Part shown: positions 1 through 12,898 of the stretch, one piece after another
How the letters are laid out: each line of letters begins with the position of its first letter
Position numbering within the stretch: the stretch's first letter is position 1
Assembly (NCBI GenBank): GCA_018105865.1
Contig: CM030851.1
Span: forward strand, 7,865,828 to 7,929,827
DNA: 64,000 bases
Origin: Metaphire vulgaris
Taxonomy: Eukaryota; Annelida; Clitellata; Crassiclitellata; Megascolecidae
Reading direction: 5' to 3'
Translations under genes and position numbers: made by a program
The notes under the pieces: model-generated
What the model saw: the letters and a program-made list of their open reading frames with translations, nothing else
What the model was told of the DNA's origin: nothing
Databases searched by the model: none

Positions 1-252
1 AAAAGTGTTTTGCCCCCCCCCTGAAAAACAGTGAAATGACGTCTCTGAAGCCCGACAAGCAAAATAGAAGGGTCATTCGCAGTACTTTTCACTAAATTTG
101 TTAAAACACCGTAAAATAGGTTGACAAGCCAAAAAAGGTCATCCGGAAGACCGGAACCCCGGTGGGGGATGCATCCCCAGTCATCAACATGGTGGAACCG
201 CCACTGGTGTGTCGGTGCTTAGCTATTCCGGAACCCTGGCTACGCCACTGGT
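1..252. mobile_element. Right end of a small DNA transposon
   Basis: The stretch ends GGCTACGCCACTG, the reverse complement of CAGTGGCGTAGCC, a terminal sequence common among hAT-like MITEs. The left end is outside the window or lost. The C-runs near base 12 resemble the element at 59325-59530. Bases 253-710 show no recognisable feature. Confidence 0.35.
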
Positions 253-710
253 TGTCTCTGCTTTCACGAGTGTAATTTTTGACGAACCAACCATTGGCGT
301 GTCTTATGAATTACGGAGTTTACAGCCTAATTAAAAATATTATGCTTAAAACCTCGTGTATTCGCCTGTCTCAGCAGCACTTGTCCATTGTCGCCAGTCT
401 TCAATTCATAGTGGAATTTAGAGGTATAAAGTAAATGCTCTATCATTTCCTCGGTGGTGGCTGCTTGTCCCCCCCCCGCCTAGCGCTCGAGGAATATACC
501 CTAGAGGTCGAAAACTTTAGTTTTGAGTGGTTCAACACCCCCACTGGAAATCAAAAGGCTTGGTTTTAGGCCTTGATGTCTAGTAGGCCTACCTACGCAC
601 TGATGGGGAAGGGTCGGATTTAGGAGATTTTGCCTGCACATGTAGGCCTACGTACGCTGTGCAAAGGGGAGAGGTTGAAACATGTTTTTTGCGTGCGAAC
701 TATATGGGTG

Positions 711-905
711 CAGTGGCGGCTCCACCGGGGGGGCCAGGGGGGCCCGTGCCCCCCCTATTGAGAGCCTGGCCCCCCCAGTGGCCCCCCCCCAGTTGGGACC
801 CTATACTTAATGCTACATACATTAAACAACAAATGGTTGGCCCCCATGATTAGAAGTTGCCCCCCCAACGGCCCCCCCACTTGCCAAATCCTAGAGCCGC
901 CACTG
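711..905. mobile_element. hAT-like MITE, family CAGTGGCGGCTC, copy 1
   Basis: Starts CAGTGGCGGCTCC and ends in its inverse, GAGCCGCCACTG. It is flanked by an exact 8-bp duplication, TATGGGTG (703-710 and 906-913), the length made by hAT transposases. The interior is C/G-run rich and has no transposase, so it is non-autonomous. Confidence 0.88.
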
Positions 906-1143
906 TATGGGTGAGCCCTAGGCGGCTAGGTCTACTTTATAGAAAGACAAGCATTTGAAGAAAGATTCTGAGAAATTCCACCGAACTAAAATCAAAGTCG
1001 ATAGGAGCTGTTCATTAATTACGTCAACAATTTAAGGGGAAGGGTTTTGAAAAAGTTTGACAGTTGTTGACAGAGGGAGGGGAGGGGAGGGGCCAAGAGA
1101 AGTTGACGTCAAGAATTTCACTTTTTACAAATAATCTAATGCT

Positions 1144-1757
1144 GCAGAATACTGTGCTCCAGTATGGTGCCGAAGCCCCCACGTCCATTTGGTCGACTCC
1201 AAACTGAATTCCTCCATGAGGACAATCTCTGGAACCATCCATTCTACCCCGGCTCACTGGTTGCCAGTCCTTAGTAACATCGTCCCGCCAGCTATTCGTC
1301 GTGAAGCCGCAACATCCAAGCTCACTGCCCACATTAATGCCCGACCAGATCTACCAATACATGCGGACATCTTTGACCATCCTGCTCAACGTCTGACGTC
1401 TCGTCATCCAATCTGGTTTCCTGCGCCTATACTGCACTTCTCTGTTCCGGACTCATGGAATTGGCAGTCTGCTGAGGTCAAGAACAAACACCTCATCAAG
1501 ACCCCTGCAAGCGCCAACCCGGCTTTGACCTGGTGCGCTTTGGGTCCACCTCAATCGCTATCGAACAGGCCATGGCCGATGCGCCGCTATGCTTCACCGT
1601 TGACAGAGATGACCCGAATTGCCCTTGCGGCATCAGACAGACTATGAACCACATAGTCAATGACTGCCACCTCACCAGATTCGAAGGAGGACTCGAGACC
1701 CTGCATCAGGCTCAACCTGATGCCGTTGAATGGCTGAGAAAGAAAGGCATTCGCTAG
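1144..1757 (+). pseudogene. LINE reverse-transcriptase C-terminal fragment, frameshifted
   Basis: Translation gives AEYCAPVWCRSPHVHLVDSK and later GFDLVRFGSTSIAIEQ, PCGIRQTMNHIVNDCHLTRF and EWLRKKGIR before a stop. These motifs belong to the tail of non-LTR retrotransposon polyproteins. The frame shifts by one near 1500, and the upstream polymerase core is absent, so it is a dead 5'-truncated copy. The exact LINE clade is not certain. Confidence 0.75.
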
Positions 1758-1912
1758 AAGAAGAATCTAAAAATAGGAAATTTCATGGAATACTATACTT
1801 ATTACAATGGAAAAAGCATGGCAAAAGGTCATGATCACCACCACATTTTGACATTCAATGAACAAAAAAGGGAAAATGGTCATAACCGCAAAATAATAAC
1901 CTAATTGTTTTT

Positions 1913-2055
1913 AGGACCTGTCATTGATCTGGGGTGGGGGGGGGGGTCAAAAGTTGTCGACGTAATTATAGGGGGTAACTGAAAGTTGACAGTTGTTGAC
2001 AAGGGGGGGTCAAAAATTGCCCAAAATTTTTTGACACAATTAATGGACAGCCCCA
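1913..2055 (+). repeat. Dispersed repeat with GTTGACAGTTGTTGACAAGG core
   Basis: The same sequence occurs on the other strand at 55429-55545 and in partial form at 1013-1085, either side of the LINE fragment. Its end reads TTAATGGACAGCCCC here and the matching end at 55429 reads GGGGTTGTCCATTATTATTA. It is probably another MITE, class unknown. Bases 2056-2390 show nothing else. Confidence 0.55.
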
Positions 2056-2389
2056 TATTAAACACTAATAAACAGATAGGCCTACACCTGCTCTACACAG
2101 TGCGGCATTTGAAAGTAAGACCAATGGAAGGCGATATAGAACCAGAACTGTTTAAGAAACATTTTTAAAATGTTTCATTAATCATTAGGCCTGTGATAAA
2201 TAATTGAGTCAAATAAGTTAATGACAGCATGAATTTAAGCTCCATCTTTCTATGCATAGAGTGGGCCAGTTTTGTGAGGGAGGGGTCATTAAAAATCGCT
2301 CATCCCTTAATTACAAATACCACATTGGTCATTGGATAGGCTACACCTGCAACATTTCGAGACAAAGGCCAATTGAAACGTTATACTCT

Positions 2390-3176
2390 ACTCATTCGCG
2401 TCCTCTGTTTTAGGCGCTGAAATTGACGCGCTTCGGTAGAGCGTGTCAGCTTGAAGTTCGTGAACCCTGCCTTAAATTGCCTGATGGCTGATGCCATGGA
2501 GATTTTGAATGTGACGCTATAGAAGTTGACTGGTTGGTTTGTCAGTTGGTTGAATAGTTGATTGATGAGCCGTCAGAGCTGGGCTCTGTTCCCGAGCACT
2601 CACACCTGTCCACCGGAACGGAGTGGACTTTAATATTGTGTGCTCAGAATTGGTTGTTGACCGTCAAAGCGCCGTACAAATCGAGGATTTAGATTTCTAG
2701 CATATTAGCGTTACGCTCACAACGTTACAACGGTTACACTACACGAAAAGCTAGCTAGCTATATTGGCGCTAGATAAATCACGCATACTTGCTGTCGAGA
2801 CGTGTTCGTGTTTGGTGTCGGGCGTCAACCGACGAAGAAGCGAAGACTCTGCCAAGTAGAACGGCGACTAAGCGGACGCTTAATCGCCTAATATTACAGC
2901 GATTAAATCGCGATTTAACAGAGAATTTAGCGTCGGTCAAAGCGTCCACTGCACCCGAAAGGCCGTTCGAACCGACCAGCCGTTCAGTTGGTTTTATTCG
3001 GCAGAGACTGTCGCCACCGACGCCGCCGTTGGACCGCTGTTGATGACCGTGTAAAGCCGACTTTTCACCGATCGTCGTCGGAGTTGTTTTAGTTTTTGGT
3101 TTATTCTTGCGATTTATTCCTCGTGAATTTCTTCGGCCCATCGATAGTCGCAGAGAGAGGAACGACGTTGGAGACG
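2390..3176 (+). promoter_or_regulatory. Probable promoter and 5' UTR of the BEACH gene
   Basis: CpG dinucleotides become much denser from about 2390 and stay so up to the start codon, in contrast to the CpG-poor introns. No TATA box or initiator can be assigned, so the transcription start is unknown. A four-codon upstream ORF (ATG 3043 to TAA 3054, Met-Thr-Val) lies 122 nt before the main ATG and could lower translation if it is in the mRNA. The main reading frame stays open upstream of 3177 to about 3096, but without an ATG, so 3177 is preferred as the start. Confidence 0.4.
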
Positions 3177-3878
3177 ATGGCCGAGGTCGAGCAACGCCGC
3201 GACGACGATGACGGTAGTGCCACCTCTGAGGTTGAGGTGAAGACAGTGGTGGACACTGGCATGGGGTCGACTGAGGACAAGGAATCCGCTAAGGAGGATG
3301 GTAAGAAGAATCTGGATGCTGGAGTTCTGCCACCCGAAGAACCTTCCAAGGTCGCATCTAGTGGTGTAGACACAGCTTCAGAACAAGTGGAGAGTCCAGA
3401 TTCGACGAATAATGACACAGTAGAAATAAGTGAGGGTGAACCAACTAATGCAACAAAGCCTAGTGCCATCGATACCAAAGGAAACGATTTAGGTGATAAA
3501 AAGACAACAGAAAATGAGAATGACATTGTGAGTCTTAGAACAGAGGAGAAAGCTACTGGAGATGAAACTGAAGATCATGTTCATGAACCAGAATTAGAAA
3601 ATACTGCAAGTGAAGTGAAAGCTGAGCCAACTGCAAGTGAAGTGAAAGATGAGCCAGAAGAAGCATTGGATGCCGATGACCACAAGCACGAAGTTCAGAA
3701 TAATGATGTAGAAAGTAAAACCAGAAGTGAGGAAGCTGCTTCTGAAACAAATCAGAATAATTCCTTGGACATTCTGAAATTACCGGGAACAGATGCAGAC
3801 AAGTTCAAGAGGCTGTCTGAACTGCTCTCAGCTGGTGAAATGTCCAGTAAGGATTTTGTGAGCAACGTTCTTGGTGTG
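3177..3878 (+). CDS. Exon 1: acidic, disordered N-terminus (aa 1-234)
   Basis: The first 200 or so residues are rich in Glu, Asp, Ser, Thr and Lys with almost no hydrophobic clusters, so they are probably disordered. Two adjacent copies of a Thr-Ala-Ser-Glu-Val-Lys-x-Glu-Pro unit sit near 3600-3660. The last 30 residues turn helical ([20 protein letters not shown]) and match the start of the conserved neurobeachin solenoid. The donor is GTG|GTAGGT at 3879, phase 0. Reading through it adds 31 hydrophobic residues and a stop at 3972-3974, which I treat as intron. The acidic part is not conserved with vertebrate proteins as far as I recall. Confidence 0.85.
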
Positions 3879-4231
3879 GTAGGTAGCATGCTTCAATGTT
3901 GTTGCATTAAATTTCTATGGTTAATATGTGACACATTATATATTTGTATGCAGTTCACTATTCTTAATTTTTAGTTATGTTTGTGTGTTCATATACTATT
4001 AATTAATTAATTCATTCATTCTTGGATGATTTCTATAGCGCTGTAACAAGGCTGAGGCCCACAACAAAAGCGCTTTAACATCTCAACTATACCCCAACCC
4101 AAACAGATGAGTTTTTAAGCTCTTGATGAAGTGCTCAGGAGTAATAGCCGTGGTGACATCGTCTGGAAGAGATTTCCACAAGATGGGTTTACCTCGTGTA
4201 AAGGACCTCTCTCCAAACTTAGTAGTCTTGG

Positions 4232-4315
<84 letters not shown>

Positions 4316-4821
4316 CGTCACACGAATGTATCCCATAGGAACCCTAAGGTTGCCTCAGCTGTGCTTTCCATTTACCCCAATATAGACACAGCAAATTTCA
4401 TAACTTTTTGATAAAAACTGGAGGCTGCCAGAACTAAAGAACAAACACATCACAGTATTCTGCAGGTCATCAAAGACAACTGCAACAATTTATGAATTTA
4501 TAGAAAAGGAAGCATGAGTCAGTAAGAATGATTACCGATAGATAATTGTACAAATAGGTCAGCTCTTGATCTTGAGAGCTAAGTGCTTAAAATATTGTGT
4601 GCTACTGTTTCGTGTTTATTTTACCTGAATGAATGCTATTGGTATTCACGAATGTTTTTTCAAGCATATGTTAAATAATATATTTTATGTTTCATGTGGA
4701 CCTAGTAAACTAATTCAGAGTCGTTAAAATAAAATCTGCAAGTATGTTTATTTTAGAAGGTAGAATCATAGGATTGCATCAGAATTTTAATAACTTCATC
4801 CATGTCAGGCTGATGCTCCCT

Positions 4822-4864
<43 letters not shown>

Positions 4865-5269
4865 ACAGAGAAGGTGAATGATCCTTAACTGGGACAGCAG
4901 CTTCAAAGCCAAATGCAGGCTTGCAGGTACAGGGCAGATGTATGCTGGCTAAGAGACATACTGGTCAGAACAAAATACTGAGAGTTCCTGGCCAGTTCTC
5001 AGTAAAAGGAAGCCTTTGGAATGAGAAAATTTATTTTATATATTTTGCAAATCTTTACCTTTGAATTATTTTTTTATTGGAAAATGATATAAAGTGTACA
5101 GTTTTATTGAAATAAAACAATTTAGAGGGGTAAGTCACTGTCATGAAACGTTATAATGTTAAATGATCTTAAATCATATGTAATGAACAAATCCAGGTCA
5201 TTTATGTACCGGTAATATTTTCTACATCTGTGGACAACAATTGAAATTATTATTAATGTTATTATTATC

Positions 5270-5319
<50 letters not shown>

Positions 5320-7510
5320 GATCATCATCATCATCATTGAGAGGACTTTTATAGCGCTGTTGGCACGATGAAGGTGAAAGTCTAGGGCACTTTAACCTTT
5401 TGCAAGGGTTAGCCGTTTAAAGACGGCGGCGGAAAACCATAACGAAACGGGGTTAGTCGTTTTAAAACGTTGCGCTATATAAGCGACTGTGTACTGCGGA
5501 CCTGCACGATTTTCAAAATTCCAACGTGGCAACCGATTTAGTTCACATCTATTCAATAGGCGGCAGCACCGTTTTCGATAATACTGACTATATATGCAAG
5601 GGATATTGACTGTAGACTGACCAAGGCTGGAAAATGTATAGGAAAAATCTTCAGCTGGAGGCTAGAAAGGCCGTAACTACGCCAAATATGGTCCGATCTT
5701 CAAAATTTTTGCACTATTCTGTTCCAATTACACATCCCTACAACTTTCTCGCTCACAGTTGGGGGGGGTCACCGCTGAAAATTTTTTTATTGAGCTTTGA
5801 AAATTTTTTGTCGAACATGGTCCGATTTTGGGGTGTAGAGGGGACCCTACCCCCAAATTTTTTTTTTGCACGGATGGTTCGAAGGACCAGTAAAAATGCT
5901 CAACAATGGTGCAAACCGCATCTTTCTAGCTTCTATATAGCCTGAAATATACTGAGTTGTTCGGTTTTTCACATTGAAAATCCGTTCGCGTAATTTTCAT
6001 TTCAACCAGCAATTGACACTTGGGTATGAAACTTCATAATTACCCCAAATATGGTCCGATCTTCAAAATGTTTGCACCATTCTGTTCCAATTACACTCCT
6101 CTAGAACTCTATCGCTCACATTTGGGGGTTTACCGCTGAAGACGTTTTGCTATTGACCTTTGATCAAAATTTGAACAAAATGTTGGGGAGGGGTCCGATT
6201 TTGGGGTGTAGAGTGGTCCCTACCCCCAACTTTTTTCTTTTGGCACGGATGGATAGAAAGAGCAATAAAAATGCTCACGGTGCAAACCGCATCTTTCTAG
6301 CTTCTATATAGCCTGAAATTTAGTAAGTTTATAACGTATATGTTCACGTTTTCATACGAACGCCTTTTCCAAAAATTAATTCCCCCATCGGGGGATGACT
6401 TAAAAAATTTAATTCCCCCTTTAAAAGGTTAATAAATGTCACTTGAATGAGGTATTGAGCAAGTGAGTTTTTGATGTTAGGGGCATTCGGGATCCATGGT
6501 CTAGACCAGTGTTTTCCAATTTGTGGGTTGCAAGCCAAAAGTGAGTCGCAGGACTCAGTCCAGTGGGTCGCGTGGCAGTGTGAAATTAGATTCAAAGGTG
6601 TAATTTTCTAACCAACACCATAATGCAACACGCATAATGCCTTACAACGCTGCAAGTAGGTTTTGTTTTAAGAAATTTATATATCTGCAATTCATTCAAG
6701 CTTTAAAATGATTAGTGTTTTATCTGCTTTTAGTTGACAACTTGACACAACATTTGCAGGGTCGCCTCACATTAAAAAGGCGCTGAAGTGGGTCGCGGTC
6801 CCAAAGGTTTGGGAAACCTTGGTCTAGAATCTAGAAGGAACTGTTGATCTGGAAATTGTTCTCAAGGGTTTACCCAAAGCAAAATTTTTGCATCCCAATT
6901 GACAAATAGCTCAAATTAGCAATATTTAATTAGGCTATTTCAGTGCAGTCTGACATTGAGTTATTCCTAGACATACTGGCCCCCGCTTACTGATTGTCGG
7001 TGGCAGCTTCGTTCCTGTAGTTGGGTCCAATTGGTCGTACCCCCTCCATCTAAGACAGTGAAATTTGGGGAGAGGTCTTTCACCCGGGGGAATCCCATCC
7101 TTTGGAACGAGCTGCCCGACTGTGACCAATGCGACTAGTCTTGAAATGTTCGCTACCAGACTAAAGACGCACTTGTTTAGCTTCTCATTTACCGGTAAGT
7201 GCAATGTGTAAAGCGCTCTTGATCTTGGCCTGCTGTGACTATAGCGCTATATAAATTTGCTTATTAACTAACTAACTAACTAACATGGCATTTAAATTTT
7301 TTTTATTATGATTGATACTTGTGTTGTTTGACCTTGCCTTTTTTCAAGGTTGATACCAATAAAGAGATATTATTATTATTATGTTGTTGTTGTTGTGAAA
7401 GTTCCATGGAAGGTGACAGCGTTAAATCTCTGGAGTGTCACGGATATTCGTTGTAGGAGAAAGGATGTCTCTCATCTCCAGATTGTCGTGATAGGATACT
7501 GCTGATTTAC

Positions 7511-7558
<48 letters not shown>

Positions 7559-10500
7559 GTAATGCCAGTGAAAATCAAAATTTAATTGAACACATATGTT
7601 TGTTTTCTGTATAAAGTAGAGTGCATGTGTACTGGTGCCAGTACATGTCTTGAGAAATTTGTTTTGCCTGAGAAGAAAGTTTCATGTCTATGTATTAAAA
7701 GCCTTGTTTATAATGCATGTATGTTAAATATTGCTGATTGTGTTATTTAGGCTGCTTTCAAAAATCCAAATTGATGAGTTTATTTCAATTAATTTCACAC
7801 TTTTGTTAGATGATTTTACCATTGTAAAATGTTTTTGATTAATTTGTTATACAGTTGCTGTGCTAGTGTGTGTATTTGCAAATTTGGTATACCGGTAGTT
7901 TTCCATAAATGTGTTATGAAGAAACGTCACTTCAGTGCAGATAATGTCATAATAATAATGTCGTAATAGATCATGGCTACTCAAATTGCTTGCATGGCGG
8001 TCCGGAAATTTGTACTGAGACACAACTGGGGTCCAGACCAAAAGGTTAAGTTAATTGACATGAATGCATTGGGGGGGGGAGGGGGAAAACGGTCAAATAA
8101 TTTATACATAGATCCCAATATAATGCATTCTGTATTAAGTAAAACATGAGCACTGCAATAAAAAAATGAATTAGTTTTACCACTTCAACCTGAAATTTTG
8201 CATAAGATGAATATTTTCCATAGCATTTGCAACAATAAAAATAATTTCAGTACAATGTAAGAAATTCATGAGCATAATATTCGATAAGCATATTTTTTTG
8301 GAATTCGGCGCGGTCTGTTGATGAAGCCTTTGCATACTGGACTGAGGACCATAGTCTTTCATTTGAGTAACCTGTAATAGATCATGGTTTTTATTTAATG
8401 GATGTTCACTGTTTTTGTTTCTTGTGCTGTTGCCTTAGATAACTGGAAGACAATTTGATCTTGACAGTGATTTCATTATTGCTGATGGCAACAAAGTGCT
8501 ACTGATGATTGATTTGCTTGATCGTTGTCCTGCTAAACTTCAGGTATCATATCTTTATGGTAGTAGTGGCACTATGACCAGCATTGAAGGATTTCTGCCG
8601 AAGTGACTTTACTTTTCTTCACTGATTACATATGCATAAGATTCATCATATGTGATTGTGGTTAATCTGAAAATGATGCTGTATCCACATAGGTGAATTA
8701 TGTTTTACCTTCCAATTTCCAGATCTCTGATGTTGTTAGCAGGGTGCCTCAGCTGCATTGGTTTACTGGTCTCAATTTCGTTCTTTGTTTTAACCTAGAT
8801 ATATTTTCATATGTCTCTTCATCTCGCCTTCTGTTCTGTTTGCTTTGGTTGCAAGTGTTAGTTTATTATTATTATTATTATTATTAACTAGACGATTTCT
8901 ATAGCGCAATAAGCATGGCAAGAATGGCCAAAGACAAGAGTGCTTTACAATACTACGTATACCCGACGGTGAACAGGTAAGTCTTAAGATTAGCATAAGA
9001 TTTGACATACAAAATCCTTTTTGGAAGTCTATGTGGGCTACACATTGTATGCAGTGTTGTGATTTGCTTTTCTGTTATTATTCGTTTAACGAAATTACCA
9101 AATAGCTTTCTAGTTAATTGAAGCTTTGCAGGAAATAATATTCTTTCCATGTTTTATATAGTCATAAGTTAATTACTAGACAGACATTATTTTGGTTCTT
9201 GCTGTTAGGCTGGAAATGCATCAGAATACGTGATTAATTATTTTGCAGGCAGAATTATGGAGTCTTTTGAGTGCAGGAGTGCGAAGAAGCACCACTAATG
9301 TGCAGCTTTGCGTAGGTGTTGGACTTGCAGAGAAGATTCTGACCAAGATTGAAAGTTATGATGATATGTTGGCTGGTAAGAACTCCACAGCTAGTCTCAA
9401 TTGCAAAGCAATGCTACTTGTGTTCAGCTTTTATTCCTATTTCATTTTAGTATTTACTGAATATCAAATGAAGTAGATGGAAGTGAAGAGAAAGCTTGGC
9501 TTTGACGATTCCTTGTGCATGCTGCTTTGTTTTGTCTTTATATGAATTAGCAGCTATCAATTCTATGTGCACATATCTTGACTGAGTGCAACAAAGCCCT
9601 AAAAACATCTCATTTCTTGTTTTTTTTAAATCACACCTTTTCTATTGTAGAAATTTTGGTAGATCTTCTTGGAGTTTTGGGTAGTTTCAGCATATCAGTT
9701 AAAGAATTACAGATGATCTTCAGTTATCTCAAAGCTAGAAATGGCAAATGGGTATGATGAGCATTTGTGTTGAGTTAAAAAATTATTTAGTACTGGTAAT
9801 TGATACTGGATGCTGACATGGCGGTGTTTTGATGAACTGTTATTTTTGTGGCCCTGTGTTTGTCACATTGGTCTGATGAACTGTTATTTTTGTGGCCCTG
9901 TGTTTGTCACATTGGTCGGCATGCCTTTCTTTCTGTTTCAGTTGGCCTATCAACTTTGTTCTCTCTACTTTGACCTTCATTTGGCCAAGCAGATTGAAAT
10001 TTGAATTTTTAAATTATTCAGGCATCACTTTGGCCATAGTTCAGCTTCATTTTAGGCACAAAACTTCTGCTTCACCAGATGAGTATTTCCATGCAGTAAC
10101 ATAAACTTTGGTCTGCATATGACTTTGAAATTAGGTGAAACTTAGATTCTATGTGTAGTATACTACAAAGTATACATTGTATGCTTTGTAGTATTTAAGT
10201 GGCCTAAAACATCAACAGTTTTCGCTTATTACAAGATTTGGGCATGAAACTGTTTATATGTTGTGATTGGCACAAATGATAATACATCTTCTATAACTTA
10301 GTGCTATAAATGATCGCTATAAAAGTATGAATGTCATGTTAATTTAATTATGTATAGTTGTGTTGAGGAGTATGTTTCCTTGTTCTTTTCATTTCAGAAC
10401 AATTGTTCTTTTAAATTTTCAAAAATAAAATATGTATAATGAATTTAATTCTTTGCATCACAAGTACAGTAGTTGTGACCGTCACGTAGCGCTGAAATTA

Positions 10501-12840
10501 CTTTTAGCAGAATTCATTTTTGATGTATAGCATAATTCCAGTAGTCATGTTTAACATTTTCCTTTAGGGGCCTAGATATTTCAGACTCTAAAATGAGATC
10601 GTCGAGCTCACAGATATCAGAGATACATGTGATTGCTGGGACGCAGCTCTTAAATATTTTTGTGGCATACAGCCGTATGTTAGATAGTCGAGACAAGTCA
10701 ACTGTGGGTCTTAGCATCCAAAACCCCTTCACCTTGTTCTGGAAATCCTATCCTCAAATCCATTTTGGTATAATGTAGCTTTCATCATTCATGCATCTTT
10801 TATGAAGACACTAGTTTGGAATTCTGTTGAACGCCAGCAACATAATTTACTTGTAATTATTTGTACTTGTAGCCACGACACTCGATGAAGTTGTTAAAAG
10901 TGCTTCATCAAATGCCATTGCAGTCAGGACCAAATGCGTTCTTTACATTTCCAGGCCTTAAAGGATCTGTAAGCAGTATTGATTGTGATTGTTGTCTATG
11001 TTAGTTTTATGCATGAATTACTGTCCAATATGACCAAATTTCTAGTAGTTTCTTTTAACAATTGCTTAGATATTCTGTCAAAAGACCTTTAACCAGTTTA
11101 GCAACCGTGTTGATTTCTCTCTAATTATACATTACAATTATCAGCCGGTTTCCAAATGGTAGGGCAGTGATTAGCAATTGAGGCTAACAGACAAGAATGT
11201 GAATTTTAGAGATAGTTAAGACATTGATTCTGTTTCATTCTTTTGACTTGTGATCTCGAACCTGTGACCTTTGTGATTCAGAACAGAACAACAATTCTGG
11301 CATAATTCCAAATGATTTTCACTGTCAAAACCAGATCAACGCATTGATGTTGAAAATTGAAATTATAAAGTGGTTCTCGTTTTGGTTCAGTTAATTGACA
11401 TTTTGCTTTATGGCATGAAATGAGCAAATTGGTTTTATCCATTGGAAATATTTGAGTACTTTTCAGCCTTTTGCATATTAGGCTGAAAGAGGAGTTTTTG
11501 TGTTTAGGTGATAGCCCTGCCACCTCTGTCCAAGTGGCCAGTGCAGAATGGATGGACCTTTCACTGTTGGTTTAGGCTGGATCCAGTGATGGGAGTCATC
11601 AATAACCGAGAAAAGCCATACATCTTCTGGTGAGAAGATGTATTTTTACTTTTAAAAGTAGTTTCATACCGAGCATTATAAATTTCTAGAATCTTGTGTA
11701 TGCACTCATAACTTTGGGTTTGCATATTAGGGAATGACCGGATATGTATTTTTCACCAGGTACCGGATCCGGATATTTTGAGTCAACATTAGTTCTGTTA
11801 CGGTTAACCGAACCAAAACCGTGGTTTTTCGGTTAAAACCGAACCGAAACCGCGGTTTTGACCATGCAAATTTGGACGGTTATTTTTCGTAGAGAACAGC
11901 AAATACAATGTATGATTATGCCCGACTTTAAGTCACCTTCTCTTCTCAGTTAATGCAATTGCCAATGATTGCTACATAAAAGTAAGTAAATCTCCATAAA
12001 ATTTACATCACTTTCTCATAGGCAGTGCTGCTGACTCATCATAGACACGACACAAAAATGACGCTTTCTCTATTTTTAACGCTTAAAAGCTGTGCATTCT
12101 AATGATGTTAAAAAACCGAACCGAAACAGCACTTTTTTGGTTAAAACCGAACCGAAACCGACCGAAATTGCACGAGGTGAAGCCGTAACAGCTCTAGTCG
12201 ACATTTGCCGGATCCGGAGTGAATGTTGCTGCACAGGATTAGAATGACCCTGCAAGTCTTGGGTTGCAACTACAAAGTGAAAGTTAAACAAAATCTGTGA
12301 AGTTACAATTAAATCATTCAACAAAAATTAAAAACCGAAGCAAAAATCAATGAGTCAGAATTTAATATTAACTAATTAACATTCTTCAGCAAAATTCAAG
12401 TTAAATTTATATTTGATGTATAAAGCTATAAAAGGAATTAAATTCTATTAATGAAATCAGTTTAGTATCTAGTATTCAGATTCAGTAGTTTCATGGCATA
12501 ACTATTTGGCGAATCCAGATATTGCCGAATACCACACTATCCGGCCCTATTGCATATCGTGCAAATGTGATCTAGTTATCAACTTCTATAGCGCCACTTC
12601 ATTATACTTAGAAGCATCAGCCAATGGCACACCAAATCACAGTTGCACAAGATACAAGTCAAATCCTGGATATCAGGCTGGGCAACTAGATTACAGACCA
12701 ACTGTCTAGAGTAGATAAACTAGGTGTAAAATTAGGTTTTTATTCTTGTTCTGGAGTTGTCTTCATTGAGTACAGAATGTATTTTTAATTAGTGAATTGT
12801 TGTTTTAGCTATTAATTTGGTTGACATTCTATTGAAAATT

Positions 12841-12898
<58 letters not shown>

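Noticed and set aside
3096..3176. N-terminal extension upstream of 3177
   Set aside because: The frame is open but has no ATG, and ATG 3177 has a strong context.
3101..3526. Long open frame on the minus strand opposite exon 1
   Set aside because: It mirrors a coding exon rich in GA codons; no splice or protein evidence supports it.
5122..5337. Poly-Ile frame on the minus strand
   Set aside because: It is a translation of the ATT microsatellite.
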